A stretch of 64,000 nt of DNA from Sporobolomyces roseus (taxonomy: Eukaryota > Basidiomycota > Microbotryomycetes > Sporidiobolales > Sporidiobolaceae), in the NCBI GenBank assembly GCA_016617785.1, contig JADILM010000001.1, positions 3,286,001-3,350,000 of the forward strand. The letters are read 5' to 3'. The translations under genes were made by a program, and so were the position numbers. Positions 52,832-63,965 of the stretch are shown here, piece by piece. Position 1 is the first letter of the stretch, and the number at the start of each line of letters is the position of its first letter. Under the pieces are notes generated by a model. It saw only the letters and a list, made by a program, of their open reading frames with translations, was not told where the DNA came from and did not search any database.

Positions 52832-55673
52832 TTACTTCCCGAAGAACGACCTCAAACCTAGTGATTGACCACCTTGTTTCTCGCTAGACCCCTTCTTTAC
52901 TCCTCCTCTTCCCGCTACACTCTCGTCCTTGACTCGGTTCTTCATCTTCTTCTGCTTCTTCGCCGTTCCTATTCCTACTCCTCCTGGACTCTCCGACTTG
53001 CAATTCGTAGTTCTCCAACCAGCTAACTTCCTTTCCTCTTCGACCATATCCCTCGCCAGATGATAATCCCTCTCTTCGTCCTCGACTCGCTTCAACGCTT
53101 CCGTGATCGATACTCGCGAACAGTCGGCAGCGATGAGAGACGGGAGAGAGGAAGAAGGGATCTCGAGGATTCTTGAACAACCTGGTCGGGGACAAGTGAA
53201 AGTTGGAAGACGAGAGACTGGAGGAGGAGAGGGAGAAGGAGAAGAAAGCACAAGGATCGAGTTGGAATCGTCCTGTTCAAGTTTTCGTTTCTTCGGCGAC
53301 GGGAGTTGAGCCTCTTCTCTTCCTCCTCCTCCTTGTTGATGTTCCATGACCTCCGATTTCGCTCTCTTGACTTTCTCTTGCTCCTTCGTCCCCTCGGCGG
53401 CATTCGAGCTCGTCGCAAGGAACCTTGCGATCCCTTTTTGACCCTCTTCCAATCTCTCCAACCCGGAGAAGCACAACTGCAAATTACCCCAAGGTCCTAT
53501 ATCAGTCTCATGATTGACAACTAGACTTCCTCCTTTCTTTTTCGGACTCGTCGGCAAGTTCGAGGATGAAGAGAAGGAGGTGGAAGAGATAACGTTGTTT
53601 TCGGGTGAGGAACTGTCAAGTGCGATTCGAAGGAGTTTCTCGGCTTGTTGAACAATGTAGGAGATTGTGAGGTTCGAGGTATAAGGGAAGGAGGATTGGT
53701 GAGAATGTTTGACAAAGGTTGGGGAACGATGTCTCAAGGTGATCGTTTTAGGCTGTACAAGGCATTCTCCATCCATAAATCAGTCACAGATCAGAGTGAT
53801 GATTCGAAGTTTCGACGAACCCATAGCCCAGGGGAGTCTTGTCGAGCTTCCGTGAGTCGAACGTGCAAGTCAGTAGCCAAAACGTTCAACCAATGAATCT
53901 GTAAATCGATACGACGTCGTTTCGATCACTCTCGTTCGAAAGCGATACCAGACAGTGGTGAGAGGTCGACTAACCGCTTGACCGTACTTGTTGATACTGG
54001 GCCAGACATCCTTACTCGAAAGCATACTTTTCACATTGGTCTTCGCTTCGACTAAACCATATCTCACAATTCCTTCGTTAGCATTCCCAGTTTTGAGCCG
54101 AAAGAGAGAGAGAGAGTAAAGGATGATGAGCATACCTTCAGTGTAATCCATTCCCCTACACACTTCCCATAACCAAACTCCCGATTCTTCCCCCAACTTA
54201 CTCTGTAGGTCACTCAATTCAAATTGACTATATGCTCTCTCTCTCTCACTCATCAGTCTCTATGAATCACATTGTGACGGTCAAGAAGAAAGTACGTACC
54301 GTAAATCACCAACAGTCTCGACAACGAACGTTTCTTTCACTGCCTTGCCTAGCTTCCCACCCAAATTTCGAATCTTTTGAAACTTCATAGGTTTCAAGAA
54401 ATTCTCGACCGCACAATCCCTCAATATAGTCTATTCGTCAATCATCGCGCTCTAGTAAGTTCGACTGGGGAGAGAGAGAGAGAGAGAGGAGGAACAGGAG
54501 TGAGGCTTACTTGAGCGTTTGGTTTCTTCCAACCGCTACAAAGCTTTGATAACATTTTGTTGTTTGCGATTCCGGCAGAACAGGTGTATCCTAGTCGTTG
54601 ACGTGTTGTTGTACGGATCGTATGAACGAGGCGGGCTCCGAGGGAGAGGGCAATGTCGGACCAGGAGATTTCAGGTTCGAATAAATCGTCTTCTTCCTCC
54701 TCCTCTGCATCAGGAGCGTCGAGTTCGAGATCGAGTTGAGGCTCAGAGGTGGAAGTGGAAGGCTCGGCGGATGTGGAAGAGGGTGTGAGGTAATTACGAT
54801 TCGAATCCGTCCTGATTATCTTCTCCTTTCGCTGTCCCTTCCTAGGTATCAAATTCCCAACAGTTTCTCCATCCCAATCAATTTCTGTAATCCCTATCTC
54901 TCTCGGTGCCGGTAGAGGCGTGTCGAGACCTGAAGAAGGGACGTTCTGAAGTGATGGATAGGTCGAGAGGAGGAGGGATCGAACGGTCGAGGTAAAGTCG
55001 AGAAAGGATTCATCTATTGAGGCTTTCTCGACGATGGGGCAAAACTCTTGAAACACTTGGAGGATCTTGCGAGATTCCTTTCGATAATAATCGAGAGAGA
55101 TCTGCGTTTTACCCTCGAAAATCAGAGTCAGTTACCTTACGAAGAGGCCCGAAAAGGATTGGTCGAGAGAATTCGGCTCGCCTTGTGAGTATGATAAGAT
55201 GGAGTTGGATCTTGCCAATATCCCGGTTCAGTGTCTCCATTCCTATAAGTCTGTACGTGAACCAACTTCAGATGAGGGCATTTCTTCAACGCTTCCTCTG
55301 GAGTCGCGTGTCTGTCAATCCCGTATTGTCTCGCAGGATAGTTGACCGCAATAAGTCCATTCCACTGTTGCGTAGCAAGTGGTTGATCCTCTGGCAGTCC
55401 GAGTCTGACCATTTCCATAGCCGCGTATGCAGCATCAATATCAACATGGGCGATCACCCTAAGGGGGTTCGAAGCTCCCAAGTTGTTCGTTCCGAGTAGA
55501 TGTCGATAAGTCGGGGTAGGACAGAAGGAACCTCCGTTAGACTCCTTGTGTCGAATCGATCCTCCAGATTTACGTTTCGGTGGACAGAAAGCAATCTGAT
55601 CAGGTCGAAGTGGAGACTGAGCGTTCACATATCGTCCGTATGGTGATCTGCTGGTAGTTGGCGGTGAGCCCAT
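52832..55673 (-). CDS. RAD30: DNA polymerase eta (translesion synthesis)
   Basis: Exons 55673-55182, 55101-54511, 54430-54300, 54236-54136, 54051-53975, 53898-53821 and 53752-52832 give 796 residues. Y-family polymerase motifs are present: IAHVDIDAAYAAMEMVRLGL (first metal-binding Asp), the NYPARQYGIDR fingers, SRKILQVFQEFCPIVEKAS followed by IDESFLDF (second metal site), YTCSAGIANNKMLSKLCSGW and the thumb (KFQKIRNLGGKLG). The little finger includes PKTITLRHRSP. An acidic Ser-rich loop interrupts the palm. Near the C-terminus a UBZ-like segment (TCPRPGCS ... EERDYHLARDMV) and a PIP-like end LGLRSFFGK are seen. Pol eta bypasses UV dimers at PCNA-ubiquitin. Intron 1 has a GC donor (GCGAGC). The exon 4 start (54236 or 54246) is uncertain because of GAG repeats at the acceptor. 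Confidence 0.92.
54471..54488. repeat. (GA)n microsatellite in RAD30 intron 2
   Basis: An 18-base GA run lies inside intron 2 (54510-54431, - strand), where it reads as a CT-rich tract upstream of the acceptor. It may vary in length. A polypyrimidine role is possible. Confidence 0.7.
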
Positions 55674-56269
55674 GCGAGTAAGAGCTATTGCAGGAGTACG
55701 GAGTGGAGAGCGAGATGAAGGGAAAGAGCAGGAGGATTACGGCGCAAGTAAGGCATAAGCACGAACAGAGGGAATAGTGAGAGGTCACAGATAACTCACG
55801 AACAACTCTTGTTTGGCTTAGATTGGTCCGAGGTGAATGGAGAAAGGTCAACTCGATTGCCGAGGTTCCAGTAGAACTTCGCTTCGTCCGCACTACTCGC
55901 TCGAGAAACGTCCCGCTCTACTCTCCCAGACGAGACGCGAGACCGTGGTAGATAGATGAAAACATACTCCTCGAAATAAGAAGAGATGTCATTCTTGCTA
56001 ATCGATTCAAACTACACAAAAGATCATTTTCGAATAGGAGAGAGAAAGAGAGAGAGAGAGAGAGAAAATTGACAGAAGAGGTAGGGAGGGAAGAGAAGAG
56101 AGATGTGCGACAATAGAGAAGGAGGAGGAAGAGGAAAGAGTGGGAATCTCGACTAGACAGAGAAAGGGGGAAGTAGGAAGTTGCGAAAGAAGAGTTGTCG
56201 AAAAAGTCGAGAGTTCATTTTGAGGGGATACGAGATAAGAGGAGAGGGCTCGAGTCAACTATTGTTCGC
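55674..56269. other. Intergenic, RAD30 promoter and DEF1 3' end
   Basis: The 596-bp gap contains a purine-rich block (about 56036-56175) with a GA repeat at about 56039-56066. No gene is supported; short open frames are low in complexity. Confidence 0.45.
56039..56066. repeat. (GA)n microsatellite between RAD30 and DEF1
   Basis: An imperfect GA run of about 28 bases in a larger purine-rich stretch. It is in the presumed 3' UTR of DEF1 or promoter of RAD30. No function can be read. Confidence 0.65.
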
Positions 56270-59200
56270 TTAGAAGAAGGAACGAGAGATTTCTCCGAGG
56301 TCCTTCGAACTAGCTCCGTAAGGACCTTGTTGACCTCCTCCACCTTGTTGACCTCCAACAGATTGTTGTTGACCGTAACTCTGTTGTCCACCTTGTTGAC
56401 CGTAGTTCAATTGCGGGTACCCAGCTCGAACGGCAGAAGAAGAAGCTCCTCCCGGTGCGGCACCTTGTTGGGGCGCTCCAGCGGTAGGGAATCGTTGCTG
56501 TTGTTGTTGAGCACCGTATCCGTAGTAAGATTGCTGGAGAGCAGAGTAGTTGGGAGGAACTTGTTGGAAAGGTTGAGCGTTGTATCTAAATCATTTCTCG
56601 CAAGTTTCTGTCAATTCAGAAGGGAATCGATTCGAAATTGGAGAAAGTGTCAAAGCATACCCGTAGTAACCGTAAGGCATTCCGTAAGGGTATTGAGCGT
56701 AAGGGTTCATGTGTTGACCAGCTCCGGGAAGACCTTGTTGTTGAGGTTGTTGAGCGACTTGAGCTTGAGGAGTAGGAGTGTGGGAAGCTGCACCTGCTGA
56801 AGAATCCTCGGGACGAGTAGGAAGAGGCGAAGGAGCTTGGTAACCGGATCCAGGAGCGAGTTGTCCGTAAGCGTCGTAGAAGCCCTGTCGACATCGAAGA
56901 AGCGGTTCGTTAGTGACGAGTCAATCAGGGGAGAAAGGAAGAGGAGAGCTCACCATGTTTCTCATACTATCTTGACCGTAGAGGCTCGAGTAATCGTTAG
57001 CAGACGAGCCGAAAGGAGCTTGCGACTGTTGCTGTTGAGGGATCGAGTTGAACGCGGCGTAAGGTGATTGAGCAGCGGGAGCTTGTTGTTGTTGAGCGAC
57101 GGGAGCAGGAGAGTGGGATGCGGCGGAAGGTTGTTGGTAATAAGGAGAAGAAACGGTCTCGGGTTGCTTGAATTGGGCGTAAGGGGAAGGAGCAGCTGCG
57201 GCGGAAGATTGATCCTCGTTTCCTCCTTGTTGAGGATTCTGTTGCTGTCCTTGCTGTTGTTGATATCCGTAAGGAGAAGGAGCAGTAGGGTAACGAGAGA
57301 AGGCGGAAGATTGTTGCTGGTGGTAAGCGTTGGGAGGAGGTTGAGCGAAACCAGAGTGATCTTGTTGCTGCTGCTGTTGGGGAGCCTGGTACTGCTGGTA
57401 CTGCTGGTACTGCTGGTACTGGTGCTGTTGAGGAGCTTGCTGCTGCTGTTGTTGTTGTTGCTGAGGAGCAATTTGCTCTTGTTGAGGTTGAGCGTAAGAA
57501 GTTTGTTGCTGTTGAACGGGAACTTGTTCTTGTTGTTGCTGAACGGGAGCTTGGGGTTGACTCTGTTGTTGTTGTTCGACAGCTTGAGATTGTTGTTGTT
57601 GTTGTTGAGGAGGAGCCTCAGATTGCTGTTGTTGCTGGCCGAACGAAGGTTTGTTTCCATCGAACAAGTCGAGGCTACCGAATTGAACACCGACTCGGTC
57701 GACTCCAGCGGAAGAACCGGGGAGAACGACAGCTTCTTGTTGCGCTCGCTTCGCGGGTTGAGGGAGACCGGGAGGACCAGATCCGAGGAACTTGTCTTGA
57801 GCGGGTTGTTGAGCGGCAGCTTGTTGTTGTTGTTGTTGAGGAACAGCAGGGGTCGACTGCTCGGGAGTTTGCTCTCGTTGTTGAGTAGGAGCGACTTCGA
57901 TGGGACCAGCGGTTGAGATATCGTTGGGAGGAAGGTGAGCCTCGACTTCTCGCTTGAATGCGGGATCTTGTTCGGTCGAAGTTTGAGAGTTGACAATCGA
58001 GTCGGCCCATCCTTCTCCGACTGCGAGAGGAGTAGGGGAAGGTTGCGAAGGAGCAGCGGCAGGAGTAGATCCCCAAGGATCGTAGGTGGTGGCAGTAGTA
58101 GTAGAGGGAGCGACTGGCTCATCGGTGGTAGAGGGAGCGGCATCGTCGAGAGAGATGGAGGGTTCGGGAGCAGGGGTAGTTTCGACTTCGGGAAGAGTTT
58201 CGACGGGAGCAGGGATCGATTCGGTGGTGACGGTGACTGGAACGGGAGCAGTAGTTGGGACAGCGGAAGGAGGAGGAGGTCCAGGTTTGGGAGAGTCAAC
58301 GGGCCTGCGAGGATCTCCAACAATCAGGAATGAGCAAATCGAAGGAGGTCGTTTGAAGAAAAAAGAGAAACGCACCTTGCGATTTGGGCCCAGGACATTT
58401 TAGATCCAGGAGCGATAGTTCGGCTGGCAGCCTTGGGAAGAGCAGGTCGACCCCAAGACTGATCAGATTCAGGTTCCGCCTCGTTCGTTTCCGTCTTGCT
58501 ATCCTCTCCTCCAGCAGTCGCCGTAGTTGAAACTTCGGTAGGAGCTCCACCTACTGAAGCTGAATCAGCCCAGGCAGCGGGGGTCGAAGAGTTGGATTCA
58601 GCAGGGGCGGCGGATTCTGAAGTCTCCTTCGATTGTTCTGCGGGAGTCGATTTGGCACCCCAAACTCCAGCGGGAGCGAAAGAAGAAGGAGTGGTGCTGT
58701 TGGTGTCGGCGGGAGTAGTAGCGGAAGAAGTCGAGTGTTGTTGTTTCGAAGCATCTCCGTTAATGTAGGGAGCGCGAGGAGCTCCGTTGATACCAGTCGA
58801 ACCTCCCCTTCCTCCACGACCTCCTCGTCCACCTCTTCCACCTCGAGCTCCCTCTATCGATTATCAATGGAGCGCCGTCAGTTCTGATTCGAATAAGCAC
58901 ACGAGAGAACGTATAAACGCACCGAAACCGCCTCGACCCCTAGGAGCGAAACCGCCTCGAGAGTTAATTTGAGGAACAGGAGGGGGAAGGGAAGATTGAG
59001 CGGGAGTTGAAACCTTCTTCTCCTTCTTAGTCTTTACGGCTCCCCATTGATGAGCGAGACCTAATAGAGTAGCAGAACAAATAAGAAAGATCGGCGAGTT
59101 AGTGAATGCGCTAAAAATGATGCAGTCGAGCAAGTGTGAGTGAGTGAAAGCAAGAGGAATTGAGACGCACCCTCTGACATTCGAACGATAGCAACTTCTA

Positions 59201-59495
59201 CATCACCGTTTGCCTCTTGCAGAGCGAACAGGATGTCTTCGTCTGTCCAGTCTGGGAAGAGTTCCTTTGCGGTCGAAAGTTGGGAAGAGTACTTTGAACG
59301 CAGCGAGCGGACCTCGTCTGTCTCCTCTGCTGTATAGCCTAGTGCGTCAGTGATGTAGTCCGATCGTTGTATAGGTGGTTAGAGAGGCTCACCTTCAGTG
59401 TCACGCGCAGAAGGGGAAGAAGAATTGGGAGCTGCAGAAGAAGGACCGCCACGTTCTCGCTTTGGACGAGCAAATCGAGGGGCTGAAGTAGACAT
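56270..59495 (-). CDS. DEF1: Def1-like RNA polymerase II degradation factor (CUE domain, Gln-rich)
   Basis: Exons 59495-59393, 59338-59171, 59060-58923, 58853-58376, 58304-56954, 56884-56661 and 56585-56270 give 925 residues. A CUE-like domain (about 45-88, TAKELFPDWTDEDILFALQE ... GDVEVAIVRMSEG) is followed by WGAVKTKKEKK, an RGG-type Gly/Arg region (GGRGGRGGRGG), Ser/Thr/Pro-rich sequence with SWAQIAR, and a very long Gln/Pro-rich C-terminal half with polyQ runs and QYQ repeats, as in yeast Def1. In yeast, Def1 promotes ubiquitylation and removal of stalled RNA polymerase II, is processed by the proteasome to enter the nucleus, and helps Pol3 removal during translesion synthesis. The low-complexity part makes exact orthology uncertain; the CUE-RGG-polyQ order supports it. 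Its ATG faces the phosphofructokinase gene. Confidence 0.85.
57386..57424 (-). repeat. Tandem 9-nt repeat coding QYQ units in DEF1
   Basis: About four copies of TACTGCTGG (+ strand) code for repeated Gln-Tyr-Gln units in the Gln-rich half of DEF1. Neighbouring CTG/TTG runs code for polyQ. Such repeats are prone to length change. Confidence 0.75.
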
Positions 59496-60386
59496 ATTGA
59501 AGGCTTAAAGGGGGAGAGAAGGGAGGAAAGAGAGTCGGGTATTGAGAGTTGGGAGGGAAGTGGGAGAGCAAAGCAAAATCGAATTTGAGTGAGGAAGGGG
59601 GTCTAGAAGCTCCCCTACGCTACTACTGCTTCGTTTTGCTCTGTAGACTCGCTCAGACTGTGCACCTACTACTGCTATGCTTCCTGTGCGACTCTGACAG
59701 GTTCCCGTCGAATCCTCAGGCTGGAAAAGCTCGTCAAAATCGATGGTCCCCGGCTACAGCCTCTCCCATCCACCAGAATACGCTGGAAAGTAGCTCTATG
59801 CTCTCTTTGTGTTGTCGATAACGACTCGCTCGAAGATTGACTCGATCTGAGGAATCGCTCGTCCTACAGAACCGTCGATTTGTTCTCTTCGATTCTCTCT
59901 CCGCTCATTATGTCCTTTACACCTCGCTTAGGCGGACTAAAGTCCCTTACATCGATACTATCCGATGTTGCTCATCTGTGATTGGGAATCTGACTTCATC
60001 CGTCGTGGATCCGCTCATTGGCAGCTGTAAAGCGATTCGAACTGGAGAAAAAACGCTCTTTCCGTTCGTCCACCTCTCGTGAATCACCGTCGCGACGAAA
60101 TCCACGACTCTTGTGTATCGCTGCAACGGGACTAGATTGTCGAGGAGCCTTTCTGTGATGTAGCGACTCCGTAAGACGCTGTAAACCTGTTTCGTGCGAG
60201 AGGCTTCGAGCGAGTCTCATAAAGTCAACCAGCGCTTCTCGCTTTCGCTGGGCACTCCAGCTCTCTGTATACAGCCTGAGCGAGCCTCCAGGTCAACATC
60301 GAAGTCTTGCGGAAAAAAATAGTAGTCGATGATGCGCCGAACAATTTTCAACCCTTCTCTCTCACTCTTTCTCTCACCTCCAAATA
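59496..60386. promoter_or_regulatory. Divergent promoter region, DEF1 / phosphofructokinase
   Basis: The 891 bp between the two ATG codons must hold the DEF1 and PFK promoters. The stretch 60325-60386 just before the PFK ATG is pyrimidine-rich (CTCTCTCACTCTTTCTCTCACC). Open frames at 59549-59821 and 59837-60082 (+) have no family support. No clear TATA element is seen. Confidence 0.5.
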
Positions 60387-63300
60387 ATGGCCACGAATCA
60401 AGCACTCGACAGTGTGACCAAGAAGCTTGAGAAAGTCTTGCCATCAGCAACCGCACCCAACTCTCCTCATGCTTCAGGGGTTTCAACCCCTCAACCTGCG
60501 ATGACTCCAGGTGGATCAGGACCCAAGAGGACTAGGTTGGCATGTATGACTAGTGGAGGTGATAGTGCTGGTATGAACGCTGCTGTGAGGGCAGTCATCA
60601 AAATGGCTATCGCTCGGTGAGTTCTCTGCCTTTCGAATCTACAATTCGAACCCCTCGATTTGGTTGGATCAAAAGCGATAAGCTACGATTAGAGCACTAG
60701 GAGTATCAATGATGGATGACCAGTCTGGCTGCGAGCTGTTTCAGCTAGTTCAAGTTCTTACTCCGAGGATGGGCGAAGGGCTATGCAGCAAAAAAGAATT
60801 CTCGGTCAACAATTAAACAAGATCACTGATCTCGTTCTCATTGATGTGATACAGTGGATGCGAAGCTTATGTCGTCAGGGAAGGATGGGAAGGATTAGTT
60901 AGAGGAAACGATGAAGATGCAGTTTCGCAAGCTGCTGAACCTCATTCGGGAGCACCTCTCACCAGCGAGAACCCTCTACCTGACCGAAGACAAGGTGGTT
61001 TCGTCGCTACTTACGGAGAGGGAGAATTATTGAAGGAGGGAGAAGGAGAACAAACTCTCAAGGGTCGATACATCATTCGAGTAAGTTCCCTTTTCGAGCC
61101 TATCTTAGACTCGTTCATCTAGCTAATAGATTGCCGCGTTGTCAGGTTGGATGGGATGATGTTCGAGGATTCGCTAGTATTGGAGGAACTCTGATCGGAA
61201 CTGCTCGTTGCGCTGAATTCAGGGAAATCGAAGGTCGTCGTAAAGCTGCCCTCAACTTGATCCGACACGGTATCGATGCGCTCGTAGTCTGCGGTGGAGA
61301 TGGTAGTTTGACCGGAGCTGATAGGCTACGAGCTGAATGGCCTGAGCACATCGCTGCCCTTCTCGAGCGAGGTAAGCGAAAACTCTGCCTCATTTCGTTC
61401 CGATCGAAGTACTCATGATGCATTCTATTTCCAGGCGATATCACTCAAGAGCAATTCGACACTTACAAGCACCTCAACATCGTCGGTCTCGTTGGAAGTA
61501 TCGATAACGATATGGCAGGAACTGATATGACTATCGGTAAGCGAAGGTTCAGTTCGAGTCGATTGGCTCAATTCTGACTGAATCAACTTGCTACAGGTGC
61601 TACCACTGCGCTTCACCGAATCTGCGAAGCCGTCGACAGCATTTCCTCGACTGCCTCTTCTCACTCTCGAGCTTTCGTTATCGAAGTCATGGGTCGTCAC
61701 TGTGGATGGCTCGCTTTGATGGCAGCTATCGCTACCGGAGCCGATTACATGTTCATTCCAGAGCGACCTCCTACAGCTGAAGACTGGCAAGCTTCGATGT
61801 GCAGCGTTCTTTCTCGCGCGAGTTATCCTTCTCCCTTTTACTCGTCAGATTCCGCTGATTTCGTCTCTCTCCACTATAGCACCGTGAAGAAGGAAAGCGA
61901 AAGACTATTGTCATCGTAGCTGAAGGAGCTCACGACTGCAAACTCAACGCCATTACTCCCAACGATGTCAAAGAAGTCCTCACAAACCGCCTCGGACTCG
62001 ACACTCGTGTTACGACTCTCGGTCACACTCAACGTGGAGGAAACCCTGCCGCTTACGATCGTATTCTCGCTACTCTCCAAGGTGCTGAAGCCGTCGAAGC
62101 TGTTCTCACCTCGACTCCCGAAACTCCTTCTCCCGTTATCGGTATTGCTGAGAACAAGATCACTCGTCAACCGTTGATGGAAGCTGTCGCCAAGGTGAGT
62201 TCACGCATCTGTTTCGAAGTATCTCATTGCCCAACGCTGACTAGTTTGACCTGTTCATAGACTCAAGAAGTAGCGAAAGCTATCGAAGCCATGGACTTCA
62301 ACCGAGCACTCAGTCTCCGTGATCCCGAATTCGAGGACTGCCTTCACGCTTTCCGCGCTACCACTCGTCTCAACACCGAATACCGCGTACCTGAAGAACA
62401 ACGAATGCGAATTGGTATCATTCAGTGAGTTTCCCTTCCCCTTCCTGGTCTCTTTTTCTGAGCTGATCACCATCTCCTTCAATTTAGCACCGGTGCTCCC
62501 GCTGGAGGTATGAACGCTGCCACTCGTACCGCTGTGCGATACGCTCTCTGTCACGGTCACACTCCCGTTGCGATCTACAACGGATTCGTCGGACTCCTCG
62601 AAGGAAACGTTGCCGAGCTCTCATGGCTCCGAGTCGACCAATGGACTACTCGAGGTGGATCCGAACTCGGTACGAACCGAACTCTGCCCGATTCCGACAT
62701 GGAAGGTATCGCCGCGAAACTCGCCGAGTACAAGATCGATTCACTTCTCATCATTGGAGGTTTCGAAGCTATGGTCGCAGTCAACCAATTGGAGAAGTCT
62801 AGGGATCGTTACAAGGCGCTCAAGATCCCTCTCGTTCACCTTCCCGCTACCATCTCGAACAACGTTCCAATTACGGAATGGTCAATCGGTTCAGATACTT
62901 CGATCAACGTTCTCGTCGAAGCTTGTGATGCGATCAAACAGAGTGCTTCAGCCAGTAGGAATCGTGTCTTCGTTGTCGAGACTCAAGGTGCTGGTTGTGG
63001 TTACATTGCGATGCTCGGTGCTCTCGCTGTGAGTTCACTCTTCACCCTTCCTCCTCTCACTAGCTATTTACTGAGCATACTTGTTCCCACAGACCGGAGC
63101 CAATCTCGTCTACACTCCTGAGAACGGCATCACGCTCAAACAGCTCGCTCAAGATGTCGAATTCCTCAAGAAACGATACAGACAAGATGTTGCTGGAAAG
63201 TCAGAGGGTCGTCTCGTCATTCGGTGAGTCGATATCACTGATCAGGCGACTGTCAAGAACAAGTGCTGATCAAAGGTTGTCCCTTCACAGTTCGGAGAAG

Positions 63301-63705
63301 GCTTCGAAGACCTACTCGACGGAAGTTGTCACCAACATTCTCGCCGAGGAGGGCAAAGAACTGTTCGATTCTCGACTCGTCGCTCTCGGTCACACCCTTC
63401 AAGGAGGTGTTCCTTCCCCTCGGGACCGAACTCGTGCCGTCCGTCTCACCGTCAAGTGCATCGACTGGCTCGAAAAACAACACACTTCAAACAGCGAGGC
63501 GAGTGCCGCTACGATCGCGATCCAAGGTGCCGGTATTCGATTCGTTCCTCTATCCGAGATGCTCGAAGCTGCCGACTTCAAGAACCGACGAGGAAAGGAA
63601 CAATGGTGGCAGCCAATGCAACGTCTCGTCGACGTTCTCTGCGGACGACTCAACCTCGAGAACAAGCCTATCGGTTCCTTCGTTCCTACTACCACTCAAG
63701 CTTAA
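60387..63705 (+). CDS. PFK1: ATP-dependent 6-phosphofructokinase, fungal two-domain type
   Basis: Exons 60387-60616, 60855-61080, 61146-61371, 61435-61536, 61597-61817, 61880-62194, 62261-62424, 62488-63028, 63093-63223 and 63291-63705 give 856 residues. The N-terminal half is the catalytic domain: [18 protein letters not shown], the [12 protein letters not shown] loop and [19 protein letters not shown] with the catalytic Asp; [16 protein letters not shown] follows. The C-terminal half repeats the fold ([20 protein letters not shown]) but has IPATISNN-like sequence ([10 protein letters not shown]) where the catalytic Asp would be, as in the allosteric half of eukaryotic enzymes. It phosphorylates fructose 6-phosphate in glycolysis. 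Intron 1 is long (238 nt); intron 5 (61818-61879) has a GC donor (GCGAGT). Confidence 0.95.
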
Positions 63706-63965
63706 ATCTAATCTGCGCGTGTACTAGTATCTCATTCCCCTATACAGCTTCGTGAAAACTGCTTCATACAATAGAATGTTATCCCCTCGTCGTCTCTCTT
63801 CTTTTTTTGTACATACAAAGCACTGTCACTTGTTTATAGCAACCTCGAAATGAAGTTGAACTTCGCTCTCTCTTTTGCTTTCGTTGCGAGATCCCAACGA
63901 GAAGTTGCGAAACGAGAATGTTGCGAAGTGAGGTTCTGACTTCTTTCCTTTCACTTCTATAAGGC

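Noticed and set aside
57068..57916. A 282-codon + strand frame rich in Leu, Ser and Arg
   Set aside because: It is the complement of the polyQ/Pro coding DNA of DEF1; CAG/CAA repeats read backwards give Leu runs.
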